A program made the translations under genes and the position numbers. DNA of 64,000 bases, taken from assembly GCF_018457165.1 (NCBI RefSeq), contig NZ_JAFMNX010000002.1:310001-374000 (forward strand), in the 5' to 3' direction. The DNA comes from Tianweitania aestuarii. GTDB taxonomy: Bacteria; Pseudomonadota; Alphaproteobacteria; Rhizobiales; Rhizobiaceae. The notes below the pieces were generated by a model, which worked only from the letters and a program-made list of their open reading frames with translations, was not told the DNA's origin and made no database searches. Shown here piece by piece: positions 26,802 through 38,200 of this stretch; positions within the stretch are counted from its first letter, which is position 1, and every line of letters begins with the position of its first letter.

Positions 26802-27866
26802 TTAGCCTTCGACGCGCTTTCCGTTGGCATCAAAGAAATGCAGCTTGGCGCGTGGCGCAAAGATCGGCAGCACGGCGCCCGGTTCGGCGATTGAACGGCC
26901 GGGCACGCGAACAACGAGGCGGTGTGTGCCCGCCTTGCCATGCAGGAAGCTTTCGGCGCCGACAGGCTCCACGGCTTCCACGGTCAGCTGGGTCTTCAGG
27001 CCCTCGCCGGCATAATCGCCCTGCTCGATGTCTTCCGGCCGAATGCCGAGCGTGGTGGTGCCGGGCGGAACGCTGACGCCGAGATCGGACAGATCGGCCA
27101 CCGTCAGCGGCGCACCCGTCTTGCCGCCATTGCCACCAAGCAGGTTCATGGGGGGCGCGCCGATGAAGCTCGCGACAAAGGTGGACGCCGGCTTCTCGTA
27201 GATGTCGAGCGGCTTGCCGACCTGTTCCACCAGGCCGCCATTCATCACCACGAGCTGGTCGGCCAGCGTCATGGCTTCGAGCTGGTCATGCGTGACGTAA
27301 ACGCTGGTGACTTCAAGCGAACGCTGCAGGTTCTTGATCTCGACGCGCATCTGGCCGCGCAGCTTGGCGTCGAGGTTGGACAGCGGCTCATCGAACAGGA
27401 AGACCTTGGGATTGCGCACGATGGCGCGGCCCATGGCGACGCGCTGACGCTGACCGCCGGACAGTTCGCGCGGGCGACGATCAAGCAGCGCAGAAAGCTC
27501 GAGCGTTTCAGCGGCACGCTTCACGCGCGCGTCGATCTCGTCCTTCTTCATGCCCCGGTTGCGCAGACCGTAGGCCATGTTGTCGTAGACCTTCATATGC
27601 GGATAAAGCGCATAGTTCTGGAACACCATGGCGATGTCGCGTTCGGCCGGACCGACCTCGTTGACCACGCGGCCATCGATGTCGATCGTGCCGTGGGTGA
27701 TGGATTCCAGTCCGGCGATCATGCGCAAAAGCGTGGATTTGCCACAGCCGGACGGGCCGACCAGCACGCACATCGCCTTGTCGGCAATGGAAATGTCGAC
27801 GCCCTTCACGGCCTCGACGCTGCCACCATAAACCTTGCGGACGCCTTTCAGCTCAACGGTTGCCAT
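26802..27866 (-). CDS. ugpC: sn-Glycerol-3-phosphate ABC transporter ATPase UgpC
   Basis: A 354-residue ATPase of the MalK/UgpC class. Walker [17 protein letters not shown] near residue 38, the UgpC-like [25 protein letters not shown], signature [18 protein letters not shown], Walker [17 protein letters not shown] and the TOBE-type regulatory C-terminus (LGIRPEDIE...[14 protein letters not shown]). The ATG at 27866 is used: it begins [15 protein letters not shown], typical of the family, and leaves 7 bp after the ugpE stop; an in-frame extension 20 codons upstream overlaps ugpE and has no homology. It powers the UgpAE permease and is last in the ugpBAEC operon. Confidence 0.94.
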   Translation of the reverse strand: MATVELKGVRKVYGGSVEAVKGVDISIADKAMCVLVGPSGCGKSTLLRMIAGLESITHGTIDIDGRVVNEVGPAERDIAMVFQNYALYPHMKVYDNMAYGLRNRGMKKDEIDARVKRAAETLELSALLDRRPRELSGGQRQRVAMGRAIVRNPKVFLFDEPLSNLDAKLRGQMRVEIKNLQRSLEVTSVYVTHDQLEAMTLADQLVVMNGGLVEQVGKPLDIYEKPASTFVASFIGAPPMNLLGGNGGKTGAPLTVADLSDLGVSVPPGTTTLGIRPEDIEQGDYAGEGLKTQLTVEAVEPVGAESFLHGKAGTHRLVVRVPGRSIAEPGAVLPIFAPRAKLHFFDANGKRVEG

Positions 27867-27873
27867 TCCGGTC

Positions 27874-28737
27874 TTATTTCTCCGTTTCAACGAGGCCGCG
27901 CACGAACCATCGTTGCATGAACACAACCACCAGAACCGGCGGTACGATCGACAAGATGCAAGTGACCATCACCAGATGCCACGGCGTGTCTGCATCGGCG
28001 AAAGAGATCATCTTCCGCAGTCCGATGACGATCGTGTTCATGTCGTTGCGATTGGTAACAAGCAGCGGCCAGAGATACTGCGTCCAGCCATAGATGAAGA
28101 GGATCACGAACAGGGCTGCGATGTTGGTGGCCGACAGGGGAAGAAGGATGTCCTTGAAGAAGCGCCAAGGCCCTGCCCCATCCACGCGCGCGGCTTCCAC
28201 CAGCTCACCGGGAATGGTGAGAAAGAACTGGCGAAAAAGCAAAGTCGCGGTCGCCGAGGCGATCAGGGGCACGATCAGGCCGGCATAGGTATCGATCAGA
28301 TTGAGATCGACCATCACCTTGTAGGTCGGCAGAATGCGAACCTCGACCGGCAGCATCAGCGTGATGAAGATCAGCCAGAAGAACACCATGCGCAGCGGAA
28401 AGCGGAAGAACACGATCGCATAAGCGGACAGGATCGAAATGAAGATCTTGCCCAGCGCGATGCCGAGCGCCACGATGGTGGAATTGAGCAGCAGTGTCCA
28501 GACAGTCACGCCGCCGAGCTGACCGATGCCGCCAAACAGCGCCTGATAATAGTTGGCGAAGAACTCGCGTCCGGGCAGCAAGGGCAGCGGCGGGCGCAGG
28601 ATCGTTTGCAGCGAATGAGTCGACGCCACGAAGGTGTAATAGATTGGAAAGGCGACGATCAGGATGCCAATGATCAGCGTCACATGCGCTATGATCCGGG
28701 AAACACTGGATTGGCCGATCATGCGCGCCTCAGCCAT
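27874..28737 (-). CDS. ugpE: sn-Glycerol-3-phosphate ABC transporter permease UgpE
   Basis: A 287-residue inner-membrane permease with six hydrophobic segments. The coupling loop [29 protein letters not shown] is in the second half, followed by [27 protein letters not shown], a stretch characteristic of UgpE. The ATG at 28737 ([11 protein letters not shown]) is chosen because it overlaps the ugpA stop by 8 bp, indicating coupling; a start seven codons further upstream is less likely. It pairs with UgpA to form the channel. Confidence 0.93.
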   Translation of the reverse strand: MAEARMIGQSSVSRIIAHVTLIIGILIVAFPIYYTFVASTHSLQTILRPPLPLLPGREFFANYYQALFGGIGQLGGVTVWTLLLNSTIVALGIALGKIFISILSAYAIVFFRFPLRMVFFWLIFITLMLPVEVRILPTYKVMVDLNLIDTYAGLIVPLIASATATLLFRQFFLTIPGELVEAARVDGAGPWRFFKDILLPLSATNIAALFVILFIYGWTQYLWPLLVTNRNDMNTIVIGLRKMISFADADTPWHLVMVTCILSIVPPVLVVVFMQRWFVRGLVETEK

Positions 28738-29614
28738 AATGCACCTTCTTTTCGACATAGCGGAACTGCACGGCGGTAAGCGCGATGACGATCACCATCA
28801 GGATCACAGATTGCGCAGCGCTTTCGCCGAGGATGAGGTTCACGAAGCCGTCGTTATAGACCTTGTAGACCAGCGTTTCAGTGGCCTTGCCCGGACCGCC
28901 GCCTGTCACGGCATGGATGATGCCGAACGTGTCGAAGAAGGCATAGGTCGTGTTGATCACGAGCAGGAAGAAGGTGGTGGGGGCCAGCAGCGGAAAGATG
29001 ATCGTCCAGAAGCGCTTCGTTTCGCCCGCGCCATCAATGGCAGCGGCTTCAACCAGTGTCTTCGGGATTGCCTGCAAGCCAGCGACAAAGAACAGGAAAT
29101 TATAGCTGATCTGCTTCCAGGCCGCGGCAACGATCACCAGCAGCATGGCCTGTGGGCCGTTCAACAGCGGATCCCAGTAAATGCCGGCCGAGCGCAGCAT
29201 GTAGGCGAATGTGCCCATCGAGGGGTTGAACATGAAGAGCCACAACATACCGGCGATCGCGGGTGCCACCGCATAGGGCCAGATCATCAGTGTGCGGTAG
29301 AACCCCTTCCCGCGGATCACCTTGTCAGCCATCACGGCAAGGAACATGGCGACCGCCATGGCAAGCACGGCCGTGGCAACCGAGAAGATCACCGTCACCT
29401 GAATGGAGTTCAGGTAGTTCGGGTCGGACAATACGCGGCGAAAGTTGTCCAGACCGACAAAGGCGCTGTCGAGACCGAAGGGATCTTCGCGCAGCGTCGA
29501 CTGGTAGATCGCCTGGCTGGCCGGCCAGTAAAAGAAGACCAGCGTAATCGCCAGCTGCGGCGCAACCAGCAGATAAGGCAGGAACTTGTTGGGAAACGTG
29601 ACGCGGGGGCTCAA
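28730..29614 (-). CDS. ugpA: sn-Glycerol-3-phosphate ABC transporter permease UgpA
   Basis: A 294-residue permease. The N-terminus ([29 protein letters not shown]) and [25 protein letters not shown] closely follow E. coli UgpA. The coupling loop [32 protein letters not shown] and the following [25 protein letters not shown] are family hallmarks. The start used is a TTG at 29614, eight bases after GAGGA, which gives the expected length; no ATG or GTG lies between it and the conserved start of homology. A 119-bp gap separates it from ugpB. Confidence 0.92.
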   Translation of the reverse strand: MSPRVTFPNKFLPYLLVAPQLAITLVFFYWPASQAIYQSTLREDPFGLDSAFVGLDNFRRVLSDPNYLNSIQVTVIFSVATAVLAMAVAMFLAVMADKVIRGKGFYRTLMIWPYAVAPAIAGMLWLFMFNPSMGTFAYMLRSAGIYWDPLLNGPQAMLLVIVAAAWKQISYNFLFFVAGLQAIPKTLVEAAAIDGAGETKRFWTIIFPLLAPTTFFLLVINTTYAFFDTFGIIHAVTGGGPGKATETLVYKVYNDGFVNLILGESAAQSVILMVIVIALTAVQFRYVEKKVHYG

Positions 29615-29733
29615 ACGGGGTCCTCACGATAAGAGCTTTCCCGCACCCGGACCGGATGCGAGAGCGGCCTACCCCTCACCTCTCGAAGGGTAAGCCGTTG
29701 CTTCATCTAACACATTTCATTTTGCCGGCAAGC

Positions 29734-31044
29734 TTAGTTGCCGAGTGCCTGCTTGATGGCCTCATTGCCGCGCTGAACGGCGTTGTCGAGCGCCTGCTGT
29801 GCGGTCTGCTGACCGGCCAGCATCTTCTCATATTCCTCGTTGAGGATGTCGCGAACCTGCGGAAGGTTGGCGAGGCGCACGCCCTTCGAATTGGCGGTCG
29901 GCTCCTTGCCCATCATCTGCTGGATCGGGATCTCACGGCCCGGATTCTTTTCATAGAAGCCGGACTTCTTGGTGTCCTCGTAAGCAGCCAGCGTCACCGG
30001 CATGTAACCGGATACCTGATGCAGGCGAGCCTGGATCGGGGTCTGCGACAGGAACTCGAAGAAGGCGGCGACGCCCTTGTACTTCTCTTCATCCTTGCCA
30101 CCGAACACCCAAAGGCTCGCGCCACCGGGGATCGTGTTCTGCGGCGCGCCTTGGACGCCTTCTTCATAAGGCAGCTTGCCGGTGCCGAAGTTCATGCCCG
30201 ACTTCACGACGTCGCCGAGACCACCCGACGATTCGGTCAGCATGGCGCATTCGCCCGACAGGAACAGGTTCTTCGCCTCAGAAGTGCGGCCGCCATATTT
30301 GAAGGTGCCGTCCTTCGCGAGATCGGCGATATCCTGGAAGTGCTTCACGAATTCCGGCGAGTTGACCTTCAGCTCGACGTCGAGCGACGCGATGCCGTTC
30401 TCGTTCGTGCCCCACTGCAGGTTGTTCCAGGCAGCGAAGTTCTCCGTCTGGATCCAGGTCAACCAGGTCGAGGTGAAGCCGCAATTGGCAGCGCCGCTGG
30501 TCTTGATCTTCTTGGCGGCGTCCCACACTTCCGACCAGGTCTTGGGCGGATTGTCGACGTCGAGACCAGCCTTCTGGAAGGCGTCCTTGTTGTAATACAG
30601 GATCGGCGAGGACGAGTTGTACGGGAAGGACAGCATCGTGCCGTCCGGCTTCGAATAATAGGAAACGATGCCGCCGAGGTATTTGCTCTTGTCGAAGGTC
30701 GCACCGCCCATCGACAGGATTTCGGCGACCGGCTTGATCGCCTTTTCGGCCTGCATCATGACGCCGGTACCGGCATCGAAGACCTGAATGATATCGGGCG
30801 CCTGGCGCGCGCGGAAAGCGGCAATGCCGGCATTCAGCGTTTCAGGATAGGTGCCCTTGAACACCGGCACGACCTTGTAGTCGGACTGGCTTTCGTTGAA
30901 TTCCTTGGCGAGCGTCTCGACGACCTCGTTGTTGGCGCCCGTCATGGCGTGCCACCAGCTGATCTCAGTCACGGCAAACGACGCCGATGTCGAAAGCAGC
31001 GTCACCGACGCGGCAACAATGGCTGTAAGCCCAATGGTCTTCAT
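29734..31044 (-). CDS. ugpB: sn-Glycerol-3-phosphate ABC transporter binding protein UgpB
   Basis: A 436-residue periplasmic binding protein. A Sec signal (about residues 1-24, ending SASFA) is followed by the family 1 solute-binding fold with UgpB features: TEISWWHAMTGANNEVVETLAKEFN, YKVVPVFKGTYPETLNAGIAAFRARQAPDIIQVFDAGTG and PYNSSSPILYYNKDAFQKAGL. It binds glycerol-3-phosphate and probably glycerophosphodiesters. It is first in ugpBAEC, and a PHO box about 84 bp upstream suggests induction by PhoB under phosphate starvation, as is known for ugp in enteric and rhizobial species. Confidence 0.95.
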   Translation of the reverse strand: MKTIGLTAIVAASVTLLSTSASFAVTEISWWHAMTGANNEVVETLAKEFNESQSDYKVVPVFKGTYPETLNAGIAAFRARQAPDIIQVFDAGTGVMMQAEKAIKPVAEILSMGGATFDKSKYLGGIVSYYSKPDGTMLSFPYNSSSPILYYNKDAFQKAGLDVDNPPKTWSEVWDAAKKIKTSGAANCGFTSTWLTWIQTENFAAWNNLQWGTNENGIASLDVELKVNSPEFVKHFQDIADLAKDGTFKYGGRTSEAKNLFLSGECAMLTESSGGLGDVVKSGMNFGTGKLPYEEGVQGAPQNTIPGGASLWVFGGKDEEKYKGVAAFFEFLSQTPIQARLHQVSGYMPVTLAAYEDTKKSGFYEKNPGREIPIQQMMGKEPTANSKGVRLANLPQVRDILNEEYEKMLAGQQTAQQALDNAVQRGNEAIKQALGN

Positions 31045-31127
31045 AATCTCGCTCCCATATCTTTGGCGAAATGTGGTCTTCCGCTCACGGGAGTATTCAC
31101 GCTGAATGACTGCGCGACAACTCTTTT

Positions 31128-31145
31128 ATGACAGTTTCGTGACAA
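31128..31145 (-). promoter_or_regulatory. PHO box upstream of ugpB
   Basis: Read on the minus strand the site is TTGTCAC-GAAA-CTGTCAT: two direct 7-mers, 4 bp apart, matching the PhoB consensus CTGTCAT-N4-CTGTCAT/C at nearly every position. A weaker third repeat (GTTGTCGC) follows in register. Distance to the ugpB start is about 84 bp. PhoB control is inferred from the site and from known ugp regulation. Confidence 0.85.
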
Positions 31146-31162
31146 TCCAACAACAAACAAGA

Positions 31163-31191
31163 AAGCCGACTTACAATCGGTAAGCCGGCTT
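31163..31191 (-). terminator. Terminator of galU
   Basis: On the minus strand AAGCCGGCTTAC, a 5-nt loop and GTAAGTCGGCTT pair over 12 bp with one mismatch, followed by TTCTTGTTTGTTG. It is 31 bp past the galU stop and just upstream of the ugpB PHO box, insulating the two transcripts. Confidence 0.8.
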
Positions 31192-31221
31192 CCTCAAATC
31201 AGCAAGATTGTTGCTGCGAAA

Positions 31222-32088
31222 TCAGACTTTTCCGGCGTATTCGCCGACTTCGATCTCGCCTGCAATGTCCGGGCGCATCATTGCCATATGAAGGTTGGCA
31301 TTCACAAAACCGGCCGGCGAGCCGCAGTCGAAGGTGCGGCCGGAGAATTCATAAGGACGAATGTCCTGCGTTTCCATCAGCTTGATGAGCGCATCGGTCA
31401 GCTGGATTTCACCGCCGGCGCCGGGTGTCTGGTTCTGCAACAAATCGAAGATCTGCGGCTGCAGGATATAACGGCCGGAGATATAGAGGTTTGACGGCGC
31501 CGTGCCCTGTGGCGGCTTTTCAACCATGCCGGTGATGCGACGGTCGTCGCCGTCCGACAGCGACACGATGCCGAACTTGTGGGCTTCTTCCGGCTTGCAC
31601 TGCTCGACCGCGATGACGTTGCCGCCGGCCTTGTCATAGACCGACACCAGCGACTGCATGCAAGGCTGCTGATCCACCATGAGCATGTCAGGCAGGAGAA
31701 CGGCAAACGGCTCGTCGCCAATCACATGGCGGGCAGCCCAAACGGCGTGGCCGAGACCACGCGCTTCCTGCTGACGCACAAACGAAATGGAGCCGGCCTT
31801 GGGCGTCATGGATGTGAGCTTGTCGGCAACGCCGAGCTTGTTCTTCGAGCGCAGCGACGAATCGAGTTCGAAAGCATGATCGAAATGATCTTCGATCACG
31901 CCTTTGCCGCGACCGATCACCACCACGATATGCTCGATCCCGGAGGCGAAAGCCTCTTCCACGATGTAATCGATGATAGGACGATCCACCACGGTGAGCA
32001 TCTCCTTGGCGACGCTCTTGGTGGCTGGAAGCATGCGGGTACCGAAGCCCGCTGCTGGAATTACGGCTTTGCGAATGTTTTTGGTCAT
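31222..32088 (-). CDS. galU: UTP-glucose-1-phosphate uridylyltransferase
   Basis: A 288-residue nucleotidyltransferase making UDP-glucose. The signature IPAAGFGTRMLPATKSVAKEML is near the N-terminus; further family motifs are FVRQQEARGLGHAVWAAR, FAVLLPDMLM and GGEIQLTDALIKL. The ATG at 32088 (MTKNIRKAVIPAAG) is used since the 17 codons upstream in frame have no homology. UDP-glucose is the donor for the cyclic beta-1,2-glucan synthase encoded divergently next door, as well as for other envelope sugars. A terminator follows at 31163-31191. Confidence 0.95.
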   Translation of the reverse strand: MTKNIRKAVIPAAGFGTRMLPATKSVAKEMLTVVDRPIIDYIVEEAFASGIEHIVVVIGRGKGVIEDHFDHAFELDSSLRSKNKLGVADKLTSMTPKAGSISFVRQQEARGLGHAVWAARHVIGDEPFAVLLPDMLMVDQQPCMQSLVSVYDKAGGNVIAVEQCKPEEAHKFGIVSLSDGDDRRITGMVEKPPQGTAPSNLYISGRYILQPQIFDLLQNQTPGAGGEIQLTDALIKLMETQDIRPYEFSGRTFDCGSPAGFVNANLHMAMMRPDIAGEIEVGEYAGKV

Positions 32089-32293
32089 GCAGCGTTCAGC
32101 TTCGATCTGACAGGGATGGCTGAGCATATGGTGCAGCAAAGAAGTTACACAATGGTTCCGTTAAAGCGCGATATTGCAAGCGCAGGCCGGTACACAAAGA
32201 ACGATGCACCCTTTTTCCGATTGCCTTGGCAACCATTTAGCCTCAAATCGGTTGAACCGGGTCGCTGGCCTTAGACCTTGAGGCTGCGAAATC

Positions 32294-35200
32294 ATGAGCA
32301 TGGATAAGAATATGGATGTTCGGACGGATTCTTCGCGCCTGAGTTTCTCAGACGTGGCGCTTCCCGCAGCAGCGGACTTGCCGATCCGGTCCACCTTCAT
32401 CCGAGAAGAAAGCCTTCGCTCTCTCGGCGCGGATTTTGCCAACAACAGCCAAAGCTTCCTGAGCGATCTGCAGCCGTTCGACGTGCAGGAGCGGCTGAAC
32501 GACAATGCGGCGCGGATCCTGGCCGTTTATCGCGCGACGAATGATGCAGTGGCACGCGGCGACACGATTACCCCCGCCGCCCAATGGCTGCTCGACAACA
32601 ATCATGTGGTGGAAGAAACCATCCACCAGGTTCGTCGCGATCTGCCTCATCGCTTTTATCGGGAACTGCCCCTGATCCGCGTTGGCAGCGGACAGGAGAT
32701 CCCGCGCGCCCTTGCTTTGGCGTGGATCTATGTCGCTCATACCGACAGTGCCGTTTCGGAAAGTTCGTTCCAGGCGCTTGTTCAGGGCTTCCAGACCGTT
32801 CAGCCGCTCAAGATCGGCGAGCTTTGGGCCCTGCCCTCGATCCTGCGCTTCGTTCTGATCGAGAACCTGCGTCGTCTCGCTCTGCGCGTCGATCGCGCGC
32901 GCGAAATGCGCCAGATCGCCAATGTGGTCGCCGATCGCATCCTCGGCTCGGGTTCGGTGCGGGCCGGCGAAGAAGCGCTCAAGCCGCTGGCGAAGCACGC
33001 GCAGGACAAATCCTTTGCGACGCAGCTTCTTTATCGCTTGCGCGACGGCTCCCGTAACGCGGGCGAAGCCTTGCGCTGGCTCGAAACGGAACTGGAAAAC
33101 GCCGGCGGCGACGCCGACGTCGTGATCCACAACGAACACCAGACGCTTTCGTCCGGCAATGTCACCACCGGCAACATCATCCGCAGCCTGCGCCTTGTGG
33201 ACGATGTTGAATGGAGCGACTGGTTCGAAGCCCTGAGCTATGTCGACGATGAACTGCGCAAGACCGCGCATTTCTCCGAACTCGATTTCGCGTCGCGCAA
33301 TGAATACCGCAAGGCGATCGAGACGCTCGCACGACGCTCGGGCAAGACCGAAGTCGAGGTCGCGCGGTTGACGCTGGACCATGCCGGGACCGACGGCGAT
33401 GCCGGCGTCTTCCTGGTCGGATCCCGGCGTGAAGAATTCGAGCGCGAGCTTGGCTATCAGCCGACATTCGCGCAGCGTTTTCACCGCGCCTGGCGCAAGG
33501 CAGGCTGGATCGCAGTTGCCGGACCTGTCGCGGTTCTGACCGCGCTTCTTCTTCTGGCGGCGGGTCTTGGTCTTTGGGCTTTGGGTGCGACGCCCGCGGC
33601 CATGACCGTTCTTCTGATCCTTTTTGCGATCCCCGCGATCGAAGGCGCGGTCGGTCTCTACAATACGCTGACGCTGCTCTTCCTGACGCCGTCGCGCATG
33701 ATCGGCTATGAATACAAGGAAGGCGTGCCGGCCGAAGCCCGGACGCTGGTCGTTGTGCCGGCGCTGATCGGTTCGCGTGACGACATCGACGAAAGTGTGC
33801 GCAATCTCGAAGTGCACTTCCTCGCCAATATGAAGGGCGAACTGTCTTTCGCGCTGCTGACCGACTGGAACGACAGCAAACACGAGATTTCGCCCGAGGA
33901 TCAGAACCTTCTCGATTACGCGCGCGGAGAAATCCGCATCCTGAACGAGCGCTATCCGCGCGACACCACTGCGCGCTTCCACGTCCTTCACCGTCGTCGC
34001 CTTTGGAACGAGGCGGAAGGTGTGTGGATGGGCTGGGAGCGCAAGCGCGGCAAGCTGCATGAGCTCAACCTGCTTCTGCGCGGCGATGACGACACCACCT
34101 TCCTGACGCCGGATTCTCCGCTGCCGGACGGCGTGGTCTATGTCATGACCCTCGACGCCGACACGCGCATGACGCGTGAAGCGGCGACCCGCCTGATCGG
34201 CAAGATGCAGCATCCACTGAACCGCCCGGTCAACGATCCGAAGACCGGCCTTGTCGTCAGCGGCGCCGCGATCCTGCAGCCGCGCGTGACCCCGTCTTTG
34301 ACGACGGGCGATGAAGCCTCGTTCTTCCAGCGGGTGTTTTCGGCCAATCGCGGCCTCGACCCTTATGTCTTTGCCGTGTCCGACGTTTATCAGGACGTGT
34401 TCGGCAGCGGCACGTTTACCGGCAAGGGCTTGTACCACATCGACGCCGTGGAAGCGGCCTGGAAGGGACGCATTGCCGAGAATTCGGTGCTCAGCCACGA
34501 TCTTCTGGAAGGCTCACTGGCTGGTGCGCAGCTCGTCACCGATGTCGAGCTGATCGAGGATTATCCGACCCGCTACACAACGGACGCTTCGCGCCACCAT
34601 CGCTGGGCACGCGGCGACTGGCAGCTTCTGCCATATCTATTCGATCCCAAATCCGGCGTTCCCGGCCTTTCGCGCTGGAAGATGGTCGACAATCTGCGCC
34701 GCACCCTCACCCCGATCTTCTGGGTGTTGGCCTCGATCGCCGGCTGGAGCCTGCTGCCCTTCACCTTTGCGGTGCAGTGGCAGGCACTTCTGATCATCAC
34801 CTTGTTCCTGGCGCAGACCTTCGAACTGATGGACTCGCTCTTCCCGCGGTCCTTCGACGTCACCATGCGCGGCCATGTCAGCGGCGTTCTGCGCGACATC
34901 GCCTTTGCCACCGCCCATGTCGTGCTGAAGGTCGTGCTGGTCGCGCATTCGGCCTGGCTGATGGGCGATGCGATCATCCGCACCTTGTACCGCATGTTCG
35001 TCAGCCGCCGGGATCTCTTGGAATGGCGCACCGCTTCGCAGGCATCGAAGGGCGGCAACGATCTGCTCGGTACCTTCAACACCATGCATGGCGCGCTTGT
35101 GATCGCCGTGGTGGGCGTCGCCGTTCCAACGATCGCCAACTCCAGCGGTGCCTTCCTCGGCGCACTGTTTGCCTTGTTCTGGATCGGCTCGCCGGCTTTT

Positions 35201-38200
35201 GCCTGGCTGATCAGCCGCTCCGCGCAGTCTGAAGACCGCCTCGAAGTGTCGGCTGACGACCAGCAGTCCCTGCGCGTCGTGGCGCGCCGCACCTGGCTTT
35301 ATTTCGAAACCTTCGTCACATCGGGCGAACACTTCCTGCCGCCGGACAATTACCAGGAAAACCCGGTCGGCATCGTTGCGCACCGAACCTCGCCGACCAA
35401 TATCGGCGTTTATCTCCTGTCCGCTGTGTCGGCACGCGACTTTGGCTGGATCAGTCTGGCCGAAACCGCGGAGCGCATCGACCAGACCGTTTCAACGATG
35501 GAAAAGATGCAGCGTTATCGCGGGCATCTCTACAACTGGTACGACACGCAAACCCTCCAGCCGCTCCTGCCGCTCTATGTCTCCGCAGTGGATAGCGGCA
35601 ATCTCGCCGGCCACCTGATTGCGGTTGCACGCGCCTGCTCCGACTGGGCAGAAGCGCCGGCCGCCTATCTCCAGGGCGACTTCGACGGCGTGCTGGATGT
35701 CACCACCATCCTCGACGAAACCCTTACCGCCCTACCCGACGATCGCCGCCCGCTGCGCCCCCTGCGTCAGCGCTTGAGCGATCGCATCACCGGTATGCGG
35801 CGCGCGGTCGCGACCTTGCAGAGCGAACCCGAAACAGCCTCGATCCGCACGATCAACCTTGCTGTCCTGTCCGGCGAAATCCGCAAGCTCGCCGGTTCCA
35901 TTCATGCCGAAGTGAAATCGACGGCATCGGAAGAACTGCAGCTTTGGGCCGCCAAGCTGGCTCAGACCTGCGAAGCCCATGTCAACGACGCGCATACGGA
36001 TGAAGCCGGTGTTGCGGCTTTGCGCGAACGCCTGGGCGCGCTCCATGACCGCGCACGGCTGCTTGCCTTCGAAATGGATTTCTCGTTCCTGTTCCGCGAA
36101 GACCGCAAGCTCCTGTCGATCGGCTACCGCACCGACACGCATCAACTGGATGAGAGCTGCTATGATCTGCTGGCATCCGAAGCGCGTTTGACCAGCCTGT
36201 TCGCGATCGCGAAGGGTGATCTGCCAACCGAGCACTGGCTGCGGCTTGGCCGTCCCATCACCGAAATCGGGTTCCGCGGCGCGCTTGTGTCGTGGTCGGG
36301 CTCGATGTTCGAATATCTCATGCCACCGCTGGTCATGAAGGAGCCGCAAGGCGGCATTCTCAACCAGACCAACAATCTCATCATCCGCCGCCAGATCAGC
36401 TATGCCCGCTCGAAGGGCATTCCATGGGGCATTTCGGAAGCTGCGTTCAATGCGCGCGACCGCGAGATGACCTACCAATACACCAATTTCGGTGTGCCCG
36501 GTCTTGGCCTCAAGCGCGGTCTCGCCAACAACACGGTGATCGCGCCCTACGCGACCCTGCTCGCCTCGCAGTTCATGCCGCATGAAGCAGTAACGAACCT
36601 AAATCGTTTGACGACGATGGGCGCACGTGGCCGTTATGGCTTCTATGACGCCGTGGATTTCACGCCGTCCCGCGTGCCGGAAGGCTCGGATCATGCGGTG
36701 GTCCAGAACTACATGGCACACCATACCGGCATGTCGATCGTGGCCGTGGCAAACGTCGTGTTCGAAGGTCGCATGCGCGATCGCTTCCATTCCGATCCCG
36801 TGATCGTGGCGGCCGAACTGCTTCTGCAGGAAAAGGCTCCGCGCGCCGTGCCAGTTACGACCGTGCGCACGGAAGCCGCCGAGCAGCCTGCAACCGGTGG
36901 CGAGGAACTGTCGCCGGATACGCGGCTGATCGAAAACCCGCTGGCCGGGGTGGTTTCCACCAACCTCATCTCCAACGGCCACTACTTCGTCATGACCACG
37001 GCGACCGGCACCGGCTACAGTCGTTTCAATGATCTTGCCGTCACCCGCTGGACCGGCGATGCGTCGGAAGACCGGTCGGGCTCCTTCCTGTTCGTGCGCG
37101 ACTGCGACGACAACCGGTGGTGGTCGGCAACGGCCGAGCCGAAGCGAGTCGAGGGCGAAGAAACCCGCGTCATTTTCGCCAATGACCGGTCGGTGTTTTC
37201 CAAGCGTGTCGGTCATATCCTGACCGAAGTGGAAGTCATCGCGGTCACCGAAGGCGACGGCGAAGCGCGCCGCATCACCGTCTACAACGAAGGCGAAACG
37301 GAGCGCACGATCGAGATCACCTCGTTCGGCGAAATCGTTCTGGCGCCTGATATGGCCGACAGTGCTCACCCCGCTTTCTCAAAGATGTTCGTGGAAACCG
37401 AGATCGACGCGCAAAGCGGCGCGATCTACGCCACGCGCCGCAAGCGCTCCACGGGCGAGCCGGACATCACCCTCGCTCATTTCGTGACCACCGATGCCGG
37501 CGGCATTCGCGAAACGGAGGCCGAAACGGACCGCCGCGCCTTTATCGGCCGCGGCCGCACCATCGCCGATCCCGCAGCCCTCGAGCCGAAAGCGCATCTG
37601 ACCGGCAGCGCCGGCTTCACGCTCGATCCCGTCATGGCACTGCGCGCACGTGTGCGTGTGCCGGCCATGAAGAAAGCCGCCCTCACCTTCTGGACCATGG
37701 TTGGTTCGAGCCGGGAAAATCTGCAGGAGGTAATCGACCGGCTCGATCATCCCGAAAGCTTCAGCCGCCAGAGCATGATGGGCTGGACCCACAGCCAGGT
37801 GCAAACGCGCCATGTTGGCCTGTCGCTGGCCGAAGCTGCCAATGTGCAGCGCCTCGCGCGCTATCTCCTGTTCCCGAGCCCGGTCACTCGCACGCCACCG
37901 GATTCCATTTCCGCCGGCATGGGCGCGCAGTCGGCACTCTGGTCGCTGGCGATTTCCGGTGATTTCCCGATCTTCGTTCTGCGCATCAGCGATCAGGCCG
38001 ATCTCGGCATCATCGCCAAGGCCATGCGCGTGCAGGAATATCTGCGCACGCGCGGCCTCATTGCCGATCTCGTGATCATCAACGAGCAGGCCTCATCCTA
38101 CGCACAGGACCTGCAGCAGGCGATCGAGTGGCATTGCGAGAATGCCAGCATGCACAGCCACGATCTCGGCCCGCGCCAGCACATCTTCAACGTGCGCCGC

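Noticed and set aside
32348-34498. A 716-codon open frame on the minus strand
   Set aside because: Antisense shadow of ndvB; composition is typical of reverse reading of high-GC genes.
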